DNA of 64,000 bases. Origin: Clostridiales bacterium. Lineage in GTDB: Bacteria > Bacillota > Clostridia > Saccharofermentanales > Saccharofermentanaceae. The notes beneath the pieces were generated by a model. That model did not search any database. It was not told where the DNA came from and worked only from the letters and a program-made list of their open reading frames with translations. Location of the stretch: NCBI GenBank assembly GCA_017478485.1, contig JAFVDI010000013.1:21192-85191 (forward strand), given 5' to 3'. Numbering within the stretch: position 1 is the first letter of the stretch; each line of letters opens with the position of its first letter. A program made the translations under genes and the position numbers. Below, one piece after another: positions 8,481 to 17,731 of the stretch.

Positions 8481-10790
8481 ATGAAGAAGGCAACCGCTAA
8501 GCTCGTAATGTCAGCTCTTCTCGTTTCCGCTCTCGCCCTGGAAGGCTGCGGAACAGGATACAAAGGAGCAAAGGTCGGAAAAGATGCCGAGGTAAAAGCT
8601 GCCACGCTTGCTGACAATGCGCCGAAGATCACCGATGAGAACAACCCGATCGCACCCGGCAAGAAGATCGTGGACATCAATTTCGATGACGGCAGCAACG
8701 GAGGATTCGGTACCTTCAAGGAAGGCGGCGAGCTCTACCTTGCGAACAAGGACGGCATGCTCGACATAAAGATTGCAAACGTCGGTTACCTCGATTACTC
8801 AAACCAGGCATTCTGGGACGGTTTTGCGCTCGTTGAAGGGTGCGAATACACATACAGTTTCGACATCAAGTCTGACATCGAGCGCCAGGTCGAGTACCGC
8901 CTGCAGATCAACGGCGGCGACTATCACGCTTATAAGGGCGCTTACATCAAGGTCGGAACCGAGGTCACAAATTTCAAGGTCGACTTCGTTATGAAAGACA
9001 AATCGGACCCGGCTCCGCGTTTAGTATTTAACATGGGATTTATGGATGACATGGACAAAAAGAACAAACCTTCAGAACATCACATCTACATCGACAACAT
9101 CTGCCTGCAGGTCAAGGACCCGACCAACGCAAAGGCGCCCGAGATCGAGGCTCTCCCCTCTTACCTCAACGTCGCCGTCAACCAGCTCGGATACAGGATC
9201 AACGACGAGAAGACAGTTTTCGTAAAGACCGAAAAGGGCAAGGAAGATTTCTACGTGGTCAACGCAGAGACCGGCAAGATCGCATGGCAGGGCAAGCTCT
9301 CCGAGGCAGCCGACGATCCGGCTTCGAAGACCAAGGTCGCAAGAGGTGATTTCTCCGGCGTAAACCAGCCCGGCACTTACTACATCTACACAGAAGCAGG
9401 CGCATCTTACACCTTTAAGATCGCAGATGACGTTTACGCGGATCTTTACAAGGACGTTGTTCTGATGCTCTACAGGCAGCGCTGCGGAGTTGAGACCGAC
9501 AAGGCAATTGCGGGTGAGGATTTTGCTCACGGTGTATGTCACGCCGGCGAAGCCAAGATCTTCGGAACAGATAAGAAGAAGGACGTTTCCGGCGGATGGC
9601 ATGACGCAGGCGACTACGGAAGATATGTGGTTTCAGGTGCCAAGACCGTCGCGGATCTTTTCGCAGCTTATGAAGATTACGGCGTAAAGGCTGATAACCT
9701 GGGCCTTCCCGAGAGCGGCAACGGTACGCCCGACATCCTTGACGAGGCGCGTTTCGAGCTCGAGTGGATGCTGAAGATGCAGGACGAGGAGACCGGCGGC
9801 GTTTACCACAAGGTCACAGGAATGAAGTTCCCCGACATGGCGGTCGTTCCCGAAAACGAGAAGGAAGAGATGGTCATCGCTCCCGTCTCCACTGCAGCAA
9901 CGGGCGACTTCGCGGCAGTAATGGCAAGAGCCGCGATCATATACAAGGACACAGATGCTGCCTTCGCGGCAAAGGCATATGAAGCAGCCGTAAAGGCATG
10001 GAAATACATCGCCGACAACAATGACACGACGGGCTTCAAGAACCCCGAAGGCATTGTCACCGGCGAATATCCCGATGCAAACACCCTGGACGAGAGATTC
10101 TGGGCAGCTTCGGAACTCTACCTTGCAGCCGATGCCGAGGCGGCAGGCGCGAAGAAATCCGACGCTGAAAACTACGCTTCCTTCATCAGGAGCACGATCT
10201 CCGACGTAAACCTCAAGTTAGGTCTCGGCTGGACAGACATGGCGATGTATGCAGTCTATGACCTCGCCAAGTCTTCAACCGAGTTTGCCTCAGGCGCAAA
10301 GGCGATCCTCCTCGCAGAAGCCGACAAGCTCATCTCCGCGGCAGCACCTGACAGATACTATCAGAGCCTCGGAACGAACTACTACTGGGGCAGCAACATG
10401 GGCATCGCTTCCAACGGAGAGCTTCTCTACATGGCGGCAAGAGTTGCCGATGAGAAGGCTGCGCCCAAGTATAAGGCAGCTGCTTCGAAGGAGCTCGACT
10501 ACCTCCTCGGCGCCAACGCAATGGGCTATTCATTCGTAACGGGCTACGGCATCTTCTGCCCCAAGAACGTCCACCACAGACCTTCGATCGCTGCAGGCGG
10601 CAAAGCAATGCCCGGCATGCTCGTAGGCGGCGCGGACAATGCGCTCGAGGACGATTATGCAAAGAAGATGTGCAAGAACGAAGCTCCTTCAATGTGCTAT
10701 GTGGACAGCGATGCAAGCTACTCCACGAACGAAGTCACGGTCTACTGGAACTCGCCTCTGATCTACATCCTCGCAGCTGAAGGCAACTGA
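8481..10790 (+). CDS. Glycoside hydrolase family 9 cellulase, lipoprotein
   Basis: A 769-aa protein. ATG 8481 has AAGGAG 8 nt upstream. Lipobox ALEGC at about residue 26. Residues about 55-210 form a jelly-roll carbohydrate-binding module (DINFDDGSNGGFGTF to IYIDNICLQV). Residues about 225-315 are the CelD_N Ig-like domain (LNVAVNQLGYR to GTYYIYTEAGASYTF). The rest is the GH9 barrel. The catalytic base motif is GGWHDAGDYGRY, the His motif is VHHRPS, and the acid region is YSTNEVTVYWNSPL. This is an endo-processive type of architecture. Membrane anchoring suggests cell-attached beta-glucan or cellulose breakdown rather than a cellulosomal enzyme; no dockerin is present. Confidence 0.92.
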   Translation: MKKATAKLVMSALLVSALALEGCGTGYKGAKVGKDAEVKAATLADNAPKITDENNPIAPGKKIVDINFDDGSNGGFGTFKEGGELYLANKDGMLDIKIANVGYLDYSNQAFWDGFALVEGCEYTYSFDIKSDIERQVEYRLQINGGDYHAYKGAYIKVGTEVTNFKVDFVMKDKSDPAPRLVFNMGFMDDMDKKNKPSEHHIYIDNICLQVKDPTNAKAPEIEALPSYLNVAVNQLGYRINDEKTVFVKTEKGKEDFYVVNAETGKIAWQGKLSEAADDPASKTKVARGDFSGVNQPGTYYIYTEAGASYTFKIADDVYADLYKDVVLMLYRQRCGVETDKAIAGEDFAHGVCHAGEAKIFGTDKKKDVSGGWHDAGDYGRYVVSGAKTVADLFAAYEDYGVKADNLGLPESGNGTPDILDEARFELEWMLKMQDEETGGVYHKVTGMKFPDMAVVPENEKEEMVIAPVSTAATGDFAAVMARAAIIYKDTDAAFAAKAYEAAVKAWKYIADNNDTTGFKNPEGIVTGEYPDANTLDERFWAASELYLAADAEAAGAKKSDAENYASFIRSTISDVNLKLGLGWTDMAMYAVYDLAKSSTEFASGAKAILLAEADKLISAAAPDRYYQSLGTNYYWGSNMGIASNGELLYMAARVADEKAAPKYKAAASKELDYLLGANAMGYSFVTGYGIFCPKNVHHRPSIAAGGKAMPGMLVGGADNALEDDYAKKMCKNEAPSMCYVDSDASYSTNEVTVYWNSPLIYILAAEGN

Positions 10791-10814
10791 TATTAAAGGT
10801 GCTTTACTGATATA

Positions 10815-11510
10815 ATGGATTCCATGAAGATCTGGGTAGTTAACGACGACGGCATAGATTCCGAGGGAATAAAGGTACTTGCAAGGCACGCTCTCAAATT
10901 CGGTGAGGTCACTGTGATCGCACCCGTCGAGCAGTGCTCCGGCATGTCCCAGCGCCTGACGATAGGCCTTTTCGAGAAGGGCAAGGCCAAGCGGAAGATA
11001 AAGAAAATCCCTTTTCCCGTCGAAGGCGTAAAGGAAGCTTATGCGGTTGAAGGCACGCCAACCGACTGCATGATCGTCGCTGCTGAGTACATCCCTGAGA
11101 AGCCGGACATCGTCTTTTCGGGCATCAATCACGGTGAGAACGCCGGCATCGACATCCTTTATTCCGGAACGATCGGTGCAGCCATGGAAGCACTTGTCCA
11201 GCGCCTGCCCGCGGTCGCTTTCTCGCTCAAATGGGAAGCAACGGGCTTTGAGCTTGTGGAGCAGGAGATCGACGGAATAATGGAAGCGGTTATCAGCAAA
11301 AAACTTCCAAGAAACCAGATCTGGAACGTAAACTTCCCCGCACATAAACCGGATGCATTTAAAGGCATTCTCTGGGACCGCGTGCCCAGCCAGAGAAGAT
11401 ACGGCAACTGCCCGCAGGACCCCGAAGACGTTGAGAATTCGGACAGAGTGGCTCTCGACGAAGGTTACATCTCGATCGGCAAAGTCACCAACATGGCTTT
11501 GGTCCCGTAA
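10815..11510 (+). CDS. surE: 5'/3'-nucleotidase SurE
   Basis: A 231-aa protein. Family signatures are WVVNDDGIDSEGI at the N-terminus (metal-binding Asp pair) and FSGINHGENAGIDILYSGT with the following GAAMEA. SurE dephosphorylates nucleoside monophosphates and short polyphosphates in the cytosol and is linked to stationary-phase survival. Start choice is uncertain: ATG 10815 lies inside a TATAAT string and has AAAGGTG 12 nt upstream; ATG 10824 is in frame three codons later. It is followed 15 bp later by the membrane glycosyltransferase, probably one operon. Confidence 0.88.
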   Translation: MDSMKIWVVNDDGIDSEGIKVLARHALKFGEVTVIAPVEQCSGMSQRLTIGLFEKGKAKRKIKKIPFPVEGVKEAYAVEGTPTDCMIVAAEYIPEKPDIVFSGINHGENAGIDILYSGTIGAAMEALVQRLPAVAFSLKWEATGFELVEQEIDGIMEAVISKKLPRNQIWNVNFPAHKPDAFKGILWDRVPSQRRYGNCPQDPEDVENSDRVALDEGYISIGKVTNMALVP

Positions 11511-11525
11511 GGAAGTGCAGCAGCC

Positions 11526-13073
11526 ATGAAGGATCGGAAGCTGAAACAGAAAGGTTCTCTTTCAAGAACTGAGCTCATAATCCTGATAGTCTCCGCTGTA
11601 GTAACTATCACGGTCGTTTCGACCTGCTCGCCGCTCTTCCCCTTCAATCCCTGGGATGACGCGAACTGCTTTTTCACGCTCGGCAGAGGCATAATCCACG
11701 GGAAAGTTCCCTACAGGGACCTCTACGAACAGAAGGGCCCGCTCCTTTATTTCCTGTACGCATTGGCTGCCCTGATCAGCGAAAAGTCATTCACCGGCGC
11801 ATGGATAATCGAATGCGTCATGGCTTCGCTTTTCGCCATCTTCTCATGGAAAACAGCCAAACTCTTCACCGATCCGCCGCTTTACGCGATAAGCCTCGTG
11901 CCGCTTCTTCTCGGGCTGACTTACACCGTAAGGGTCTTTAACTTCGGCGGAAACGCTGAGGAACTGTGCTTCCCGCTTCTTACCATCTCGCTTTACTTCG
12001 GACTGAAGGCTATCGCAAAGGGTGACGGCCTTCCCGGGAACGGCGAAGCTTTCATCTGCGGCATCATGGCTGCGGCGCTGTTCTGGATAAAATACACGTT
12101 CATGGGATTCATGGCGGGCTTCTGCCTTTATATCCTCGTAATGGCGCTGATGCAGAAGAAATTCGCAAAGCTCTGGTCGCTGGTCTGGAGGTTCATCGCG
12201 GGATTCGCCGCGCTTTCCGTGCCGATCCTGATCTATTTCCTCGCAAACGGCGCGCTGAACTCGCTCTGGGAAGCTTATTTCTACAACAACATCTTCCTTT
12301 ACCATTCAACGATGCCTTTAGGCGGCATCAAAGACCTCCCGGTCATCAGGAACATCTACATCGCGCTGTACTGCACGATCGCGATCTCAAGGAGCTATCC
12401 CGAGTTCGGAATAATGTTCCTGCTTTCCGTCGCTTCACTCTTCTCTTTCGGAAAGAAGATCTACAGGAAAGTATGGTTCCTGTATTTCATAACCCTGGCC
12501 GCCACTCTTCTGACGGTCTTCACCAAGGCAACTTTCATCTATTACTACGTCTACATAATCGCCTACAGTTTCGGAATCATACTCATCCCTTTCATCAAGG
12601 GTCTGGAGTACATTTCGAAAAAGATGAAGGAACGCAGTCAGCTGATAAAGATCGTCGTTGTCAGCTTCATCGCCGTCTGCTTTGCGCTGACACTTCTCCT
12701 TGGTAAGAACTCCTATCTTCTCCTGCAGAATAAGGACAAGGTGGCGCAGTTCCGTTATGCCGAAACGATCAATCAGACTCCTGATGCGAAAATCCTGACC
12801 TACGACGTAATGGATTCGGGATTCTATACCGCTGCGGGACTCCTCCCCTCCAACAGGTTCTTCTGTTTCCTCAACATCGAATCCAACTATCCCGCGATTC
12901 TCGAAGAGCAGCACAGGCTGATAAAAGAGGGATATTTCGACTACATCATAACGTCCTATTTCTGCGAGGAAAAATGGGATAATTACGAGCTCGTCCGCGA
13001 AGAGACCGACGAATACGTCGACTACACAGGAGTCAAAGCCCTCAACGGTTTCAGACTCTACAAGAGGAAATAA
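11526..13073 (+). CDS. GT39/ArnT-like multi-pass membrane protein
   Basis: A 515-aa protein with about ten hydrophobic helices. After the first helix it has the segment GRGIIHGKVPYRDLYEQKGPLLYFLYAL, which matches the first extracytoplasmic loop of dolichyl-phosphate-mannose-type and ArnT glycosyltransferases, where an acidic pair binds metal and lipid donor. The C-terminal 100 residues are a soluble tail. It likely transfers a sugar from polyprenyl phosphate to an envelope acceptor; donor and acceptor cannot be told. Start ATG 11526 with AAGGAAG upstream, in tandem with surE. It converges on the metallophosphatase gene, with one base between the stop codons. Confidence 0.72.
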   Translation: MKDRKLKQKGSLSRTELIILIVSAVVTITVVSTCSPLFPFNPWDDANCFFTLGRGIIHGKVPYRDLYEQKGPLLYFLYALAALISEKSFTGAWIIECVMASLFAIFSWKTAKLFTDPPLYAISLVPLLLGLTYTVRVFNFGGNAEELCFPLLTISLYFGLKAIAKGDGLPGNGEAFICGIMAAALFWIKYTFMGFMAGFCLYILVMALMQKKFAKLWSLVWRFIAGFAALSVPILIYFLANGALNSLWEAYFYNNIFLYHSTMPLGGIKDLPVIRNIYIALYCTIAISRSYPEFGIMFLLSVASLFSFGKKIYRKVWFLYFITLAATLLTVFTKATFIYYYVYIIAYSFGIILIPFIKGLEYISKKMKERSQLIKIVVVSFIAVCFALTLLLGKNSYLLLQNKDKVAQFRYAETINQTPDAKILTYDVMDSGFYTAAGLLPSNRFFCFLNIESNYPAILEEQHRLIKEGYFDYIITSYFCEEKWDNYELVREETDEYVDYTGVKALNGFRLYKRK

Positions 13074-13074
13074 C

Positions 13075-14166
13075 TTACTGCATGTACTTTTCGCCTTCGA
13101 GCTGTGCCTCTTTGACTCTCTTGGTCAGAGGATTTTCGAAGTCGAAAAGCCAGCCCGGATCGACGTCATTTTCCCAGCGGTAAAGGCCGGTCTTAAGAGA
13201 TCCGTCCTTTGCGGAAATGCGTACCCACCCGATGGTGTTGAGTCTCGTTCCCGCGGGAACGCGCTGCAGGAGCTTGCCGTCTCCGCTCATTATCTCAGCC
13301 GTGGCCGTGTCATGGCTGAAGCCGTCAAGATAAACATCGTAGCCTTTGAGGCGTGATGTGATGGTGTCATAAGTCCAGGGAGCCGCAGTCGGGTCGTTTC
13401 CGATATGGCCCATCAGGACGACATAGTTCGCGCCCTGTGCTTTTGCGGCATCGATCGCTTCCTGAGCCGCCTTAACGATGGCATCGCCGTTCTCATCGCC
13501 CATGAATCCGTAGATGTAATTTCCGTCTTTGTCCTGGAATGCTTCCGCAGGACCGAGCGTCAGGGCCTTGGGAGTCGTAATGCCTACAAAAGCGATCTTC
13601 TTTCCGCAGACTTCCCTGATCGTATAGGGCTTTAAGACATGCTTGCCGTTCTTTACGAAGTTGCAGCTGATATATTCGAAATTGGCCTTTCTGACTATCT
13701 CATAGAAGCGCTCCATTCCGTAATGGAACTCGTGCTCGCCCGGGATCGCGACATCGTAGCCCAGGTCGTTCATGATGTTGATCATGACTTCGCCTCTGGA
13801 GTTAAATGCCATAGGCGTACCCTGAATAGCGTCTCCATCATCAACGAGAAGGACCGTGTCGCCCTTAAGTTCAAGCTGATATCTGACCTCATAAACGCCG
13901 CCGAAAGAAAAACCTCTGTCAAAGCTGCCGTGGATGTCGCCGGTCATGAGGATGACTATGTCTCCGTTGGGCTCTACATCGGGCCTTGCATGAAGTGAGG
14001 GCGTATTGGAAGGAACCAGCGGAGCATCCATAATGGAAGTCTCCGAGGTGGTGGCAGTCGTAACGATGGAAGGAACCGAGGGCTCCTGTCCGCGCGAGCA
14101 AGCACCGATAAGGAGCGTACAGGCGAGTATTAATGCTGAAAGCGCTTTCTTTTTAATAAACTTGAT
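13075..14166 (-). CDS. Metallophosphatase (5'-nucleotidase-like) lipoprotein with no canonical start codon
   Basis: The domain MTGDIHG...DDGDAIQG...GEHEFHYG...LMGHIGND fits calcineurin-like 5'-nucleotidase/UshA phosphoesterases, without the C-terminal substrate-binding domain. The first ATG is at 14031, but in the same frame the upstream codons read K-F-I-K-K-K-A-L-S-A-L-I-L-A followed by the lipobox LIGAC and a Ser/Thr linker, an obvious lipoprotein signal. No ATG, GTG or TTG precedes it before a stop codon. The best initiator would be ATC at 14166, with ATT at 14157 as an alternative. Either a rare start is used, a base change has removed the ATG, or there is a sequence error. From ATC the protein is 363 aa. 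Confidence 0.7.
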   Translation of the reverse strand: MKFIKKKALSALILACTLLIGACSRGQEPSVPSIVTTATTSETSIMDAPLVPSNTPSLHARPDVEPNGDIVILMTGDIHGSFDRGFSFGGVYEVRYQLELKGDTVLLVDDGDAIQGTPMAFNSRGEVMINIMNDLGYDVAIPGEHEFHYGMERFYEIVRKANFEYISCNFVKNGKHVLKPYTIREVCGKKIAFVGITTPKALTLGPAEAFQDKDGNYIYGFMGDENGDAIVKAAQEAIDAAKAQGANYVVLMGHIGNDPTAAPWTYDTITSRLKGYDVYLDGFSHDTATAEIMSGDGKLLQRVPAGTRLNTIGWVRISAKDGSLKTGLYRWENDVDPGWLFDFENPLTKRVKEAQLEGEKYMQ

Positions 14167-14268
14167 CCAACTTTCTATATGATTTCTGCTCTCGGCGTCA
14201 TTTTGACTGTCCTATTATACATTATCCGAAAAACCGAATTTAATAAAATTTTAAGGTTTTTTCCACTT

Positions 14269-14298
14269 TTGATTTAATGTTTTGTCCGTTAGTATGAT
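14269..14298 (+). promoter_or_regulatory. Candidate sigma-A promoter of the two-component operon
   Basis: TTGATT, 18 bp spacer, TATGAT, 21 bp before the response regulator ATG. It sits in an AT-rich stretch between divergent genes. Confidence 0.4.
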
Positions 14299-14319
14299 AT
14301 CGCAAGGGGGACCTAAGGT

Positions 14320-15015
14320 ATGTACAACATTCTGATCTGCGACGATGAACAGGATATCATCAACGCTCTTAAGATCTATCTTTCAAATCCGGAATACAGT
14401 TTTCTCGAAGCAACGAACGGCCGCGCTGCCGTGGAAGCTGTTGAATCAAACGACGTTCACCTCATCCTGATGGACATCATGATGCCCGGAATGGACGGAA
14501 TCTCCGCGATGGTGAAGATCCGCGAGATCTCCAACGTCCCGGTCATCCTCCTGACAGCGAAAAGCGAAGACGCCGACAAGATAATGGGTCTTAACTCAGG
14601 CGCAGACGATTACGTCACAAAACCTTTCAACCCCAACGAAGTAGTAGCCCGTGTGCGTTCTCAGCTGAGGCGCTACACCCAGCTCGGTTCAGGCACACCG
14701 GTCAGCCAAGTGATCACGATCGGCGGTCTCGAACTCAACGATACGGAAAAGACCGTCAGACTTGACGGCGATGACCTGGCCTTAAGGCCAAAGGAATACG
14801 ACATCTTAAAGCTTCTGATGGGGAATCCGGGTAAAGTTTTCTCGACCAAGGAAATCTACAGACTCGTTTGGAAGGATTCCCCCGCCGGAAGCAGCGAGAA
14901 CACCGTTGCCGTACACATCAGACACCTCAGGGAAAAGATCGAGATCAACCCCAACGAGCCCCGCTACCTGAAGGTCATTTGGGGCCAGGGCTACAAGATT
15001 GAAAAGGACAAATGA
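14320..15015 (+). CDS. OmpR/PhoB-family response regulator
   Basis: A 231-aa protein. The N-terminal receiver has DD at residues 9-10 (CDDEQD), the phospho-acceptor Asp in LILMDIMMPGMDG, the Thr in LLTAKSE and the Lys in YVTKPFNPNE. The C-terminal winged helix runs from ITIGGLELND to VIWGQGYKIEK. Start ATG 14320, with AAGGGGG upstream. Its stop overlaps the ribosome binding region of the kinase, so the pair is translationally linked. Target genes cannot be told. This is a family-level assignment. Confidence 0.92.
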   Translation: MYNILICDDEQDIINALKIYLSNPEYSFLEATNGRAAVEAVESNDVHLILMDIMMPGMDGISAMVKIREISNVPVILLTAKSEDADKIMGLNSGADDYVTKPFNPNEVVARVRSQLRRYTQLGSGTPVSQVITIGGLELNDTEKTVRLDGDDLALRPKEYDILKLLMGNPGKVFSTKEIYRLVWKDSPAGSSENTVAVHIRHLREKIEINPNEPRYLKVIWGQGYKIEKDK

Positions 15016-15016
15016 A

Positions 15017-17008
15017 ATGGAAGAAAATAACAAACTCATTCCTACAGAGAACATCGAAACTGCAGAAGACACGGCATCACCCGTGTCACATCCCATAAAG
15101 AAGCTCCCGCTGACGCACAGCCTCCCGGCCAAGGTCGCGGCCTTCATCCTGACGATAATTGCCGCTGCCGTTGCATGCGTGTCCATCGCGGTCTGTGCAA
15201 TGCTGGTCACTTCGAACCATCAGGTCTACACTGTCCCGAAGGACGAAATGAAAAGAATGATGTACGAGAACGAGGCCTGCAACAACGCCAGAAACGTCTT
15301 ATCACTCTTTCGCGATACCGATATCGACAGCCCGACAGAAAGCGCTTATGCATTTGTCGACATGAGGAACGTTGCCTCCATGACAATCGAGTTCTCATCT
15401 GACCTGTCATTCAAGAACTGGTCTTTTACATCATCAGTCAAGGAACCCGGCGACATGAAGTTCACCTTCATGTTCTACGATTTCGGAGACGGCTTCGTAG
15501 AGAGATCCTCTTCAGTTGTCCTGGGCGCGAAAAGCTCTGCAAAAGTGACCGTGGTCCTTGCAAAGAACTTTACCTCATCAGACAGGTATTCGATGGATTC
15601 AATGATCCTCGACGTGTTGTACGCTCTGCGCTACGTGATCTTCGTCATCGCCGTGATCACCGTTATCATGGCGATCGCAGGCTTTATCTTTCTCATGTGC
15701 GCATCCGGCAGACACCAGACCTCCGACAAGCCCGAGGCAAGCTTCGGCACGAAGATCCCATTCGACCTTCTTGCAGCAGGAACACTCCTGTTCTTCGGAT
15801 TCTTCCCTGCGGTGATACTCAGTAACATCGAGCGCGACTCATTCGAGATCATCGTCGTCGGCATCTTCATGACCGCATTGCTGGCAGCAGGCCTCGGCCT
15901 CTGCATGAGCTTCGCCACAAGGGTCAAGCTGGGCGGCTGGTGGAAGAACACCGTCATCTACATGATCGTCCACGGCATCTGGAAGGGCATCAAAGGCCTT
16001 TTCAAGCTGTTTTTCAAGATGCCTCTCGTCTGGAAGACTTCGCTCATCGCAGCCTTCATTTTCCTGCTTGATCTTATTTTCGTTGGCTTTGCCGATGATC
16101 CCGAAAAGGTCATCTACATCTTCATCCGCTCCGTCCTTCTTTTCCCTGCCCTCATCTACCTTGCCCTGATGCTCAGAAAACTCCTTAACGGCAGCAAGGC
16201 CATGGCGGAGGGCAACATCGACAAGCAGGTCAGCACAAAGGGCATGTTCGGCGATTTCAAACAGGCCGCCAATAACCTCAACAGCATCGGCAAGGGCATG
16301 TCCCTCGCAGTCGAGGAGCGCACCAAGAGCGAACGCATGAAGACCGAGCTCATCACGAACGTTTCGCACGACATCAAGACGCCTCTGACGTCCATCATCA
16401 ACTACTCCGACCTGATCTCCAAGGAGCCCGCCGGCAGCGAAAAGATCGCCGAATACGCCGAGGTCCTCCACCGCCAGAGCGAAAAGCTCAAGCGCCTCAT
16501 CGACGACCTCGTCGAGACCTCCAAGGCCACCACCGGCAACCTCGAAGTGATCCTTGCTCCCTGCTCCGTCAACGAGCTCCTGAGCCAGGCTGAAGGCGAG
16601 TACGAACAGAAGATGGAATCAGCCGGACTCACCCTCGTATCCGTCATCCCCGAAAAGAGCATCTCGATCATGGCAGACGGCCGCCGTTTGTGGAGGGTTT
16701 TCGATAACCTGTTAAACAATGCCTGCAAGTATGCGCTCTCCGGAACACGTGTCTACATGTCACTCGAGGAGCGGGGCAGCGACGCAGTCATCACATTCAA
16801 GAACACTTCCCGCGAAGCCCTGAACATCTCGGCCGACGAGCTCATGGAAAGGTTCGTCAGAGGCGACAAGTCCAGAAACAGCGGCACGGAAGGCAACGGC
16901 CTTGGCCTTGCGATCGCCAGGAGCCTCACCGAACTTCAGAACGGCAAGCTCGAACTCTTTATCGACGGCGACCTTTTCAAGGCCGAGATCAGATTTCCTC
17001 TAATCTGA
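15017..17008 (+). CDS. Sensor histidine kinase, multi-pass
   Basis: A 663-aa protein. ATG 15017 lies 1 nt after the regulator's stop, with AAAAGG upstream. It has an N-terminal TM (AAFILTIIAAAVACVSIAVCA), an extracytoplasmic domain of about 130 residues, then several further TMs (residues about 205-385), a HAMP-like linker, and the dimerisation helix with VSHDIKTPLTSIINY (phospho-acceptor His). The ATPase domain has LLNNACKYAL (N box) and GNGLGLAIARSL (G box). It is longer than usual because of five or six extra membrane helices, which may sense a membrane or lipid cue. It forms a pair with the preceding regulator. Confidence 0.9.
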   Translation: MEENNKLIPTENIETAEDTASPVSHPIKKLPLTHSLPAKVAAFILTIIAAAVACVSIAVCAMLVTSNHQVYTVPKDEMKRMMYENEACNNARNVLSLFRDTDIDSPTESAYAFVDMRNVASMTIEFSSDLSFKNWSFTSSVKEPGDMKFTFMFYDFGDGFVERSSSVVLGAKSSAKVTVVLAKNFTSSDRYSMDSMILDVLYALRYVIFVIAVITVIMAIAGFIFLMCASGRHQTSDKPEASFGTKIPFDLLAAGTLLFFGFFPAVILSNIERDSFEIIVVGIFMTALLAAGLGLCMSFATRVKLGGWWKNTVIYMIVHGIWKGIKGLFKLFFKMPLVWKTSLIAAFIFLLDLIFVGFADDPEKVIYIFIRSVLLFPALIYLALMLRKLLNGSKAMAEGNIDKQVSTKGMFGDFKQAANNLNSIGKGMSLAVEERTKSERMKTELITNVSHDIKTPLTSIINYSDLISKEPAGSEKIAEYAEVLHRQSEKLKRLIDDLVETSKATTGNLEVILAPCSVNELLSQAEGEYEQKMESAGLTLVSVIPEKSISIMADGRRLWRVFDNLLNNACKYALSGTRVYMSLEERGSDAVITFKNTSREALNISADELMERFVRGDKSRNSGTEGNGLGLAIARSLTELQNGKLELFIDGDLFKAEIRFPLI

Positions 17009-17101
17009 CTCAAATTTCCGCAAATTTAAATGATATAATGGCAGCGGTCCTCCACGGGCCGTTGTTCTATTTGGAAAAAAGCATTCACTAAGGAGTCATC
17101 T

Positions 17102-17512
17102 ATGTCACAGTTACTCAGAATCAAGTGTCCCTCATGCGGCCAGGTCGTTGACATTCAGGCGAGCGGCGCTCCCTGCACAAAGTGCAAAACACCCCTCATC
17201 CTTCCCGAGGAAGGCGTTCTCCAGCTCTACCGTATGGGCAATCCCCTCGGCATGGCAGTAGGTTTCGGCGTATATCTCAACGACATCCCCATGGGCCACC
17301 TCGCTAACGCAGAGTCCATCAGGATCCCCGTAGGCTACGGCCATTACAAGGTCACATTCTCCCAGGGCATGAGCAGAAAGTGCCAGGCTGCAGAAGTCGA
17401 CATCACACCTGAGAACAGGTTCGCTTACGTTAAGGTCCACATCAAGCCGGGCTTCTTCACCAACACACTCGTTGCCGAGCAGACAACCGCTGACCAGATG
17501 CCCCCGCTCTAA
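17102..17512 (+). CDS. Small zinc-ribbon plus beta-sandwich protein
   Basis: A 136-aa protein with start ATG 17102 and AAGGAG upstream. Residues 9-29 form a zinc ribbon (CPSCG...CTKC). Residues about 40-125 look like an all-beta domain (GVYLNDIPMGHL, IPVGYGHYKVTF, FAYVKVHIKPGFFTN). This resembles the beta module in the proteins at 47.0 and 48.9 kb, where polarity also runs zinc ribbon then beta-sandwich. No signal peptide or TM. Function unknown. It has its own terminator. Confidence 0.65.
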   Translation: MSQLLRIKCPSCGQVVDIQASGAPCTKCKTPLILPEEGVLQLYRMGNPLGMAVGFGVYLNDIPMGHLANAESIRIPVGYGHYKVTFSQGMSRKCQAAEVDITPENRFAYVKVHIKPGFFTNTLVAEQTTADQMPPL

Positions 17513-17533
17513 AGAGCATTCAGACCAAAGATC

Positions 17534-17561
17534 AAAGAGCTGCTGTGGCAGCTCTTTTTTT
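17534..17561 (+). terminator. Rho-independent terminator
   Basis: AAAGAGCTGC / GCAGCTCTTT perfect 10-bp stem with a TGTG loop, followed by TTTT. Confidence 0.9.
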
Positions 17562-17595
17562 GTTTCTTTTCGGGAAAACGAACACTTTGAATGCC

Positions 17596-17617
17596 ATCTG
17601 TCGCTTAATCGACAGAT
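17596..17617. repeat. Perfect palindrome upstream of the PLP lipoprotein gene
   Basis: ATCTGTCG (17596-17603), 6-nt spacer CTTAAT, CGACAGAT (17610-17617). It lies 115 bp before the start of the lipoprotein gene and has no T-run. It could be a repressor operator or a leader hairpin; no other support. Confidence 0.4.
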
Positions 17618-17731
17618 TGGCCTCAGATTATCTATGTTATTTGGTTTGGCGTGATGCAATACTGGCGTTATCTGAAAAAACAACAAACTGCTGACGGCTT
17701 TTCGCCGTAACATGCAGTCCAGGAGGGGAAA

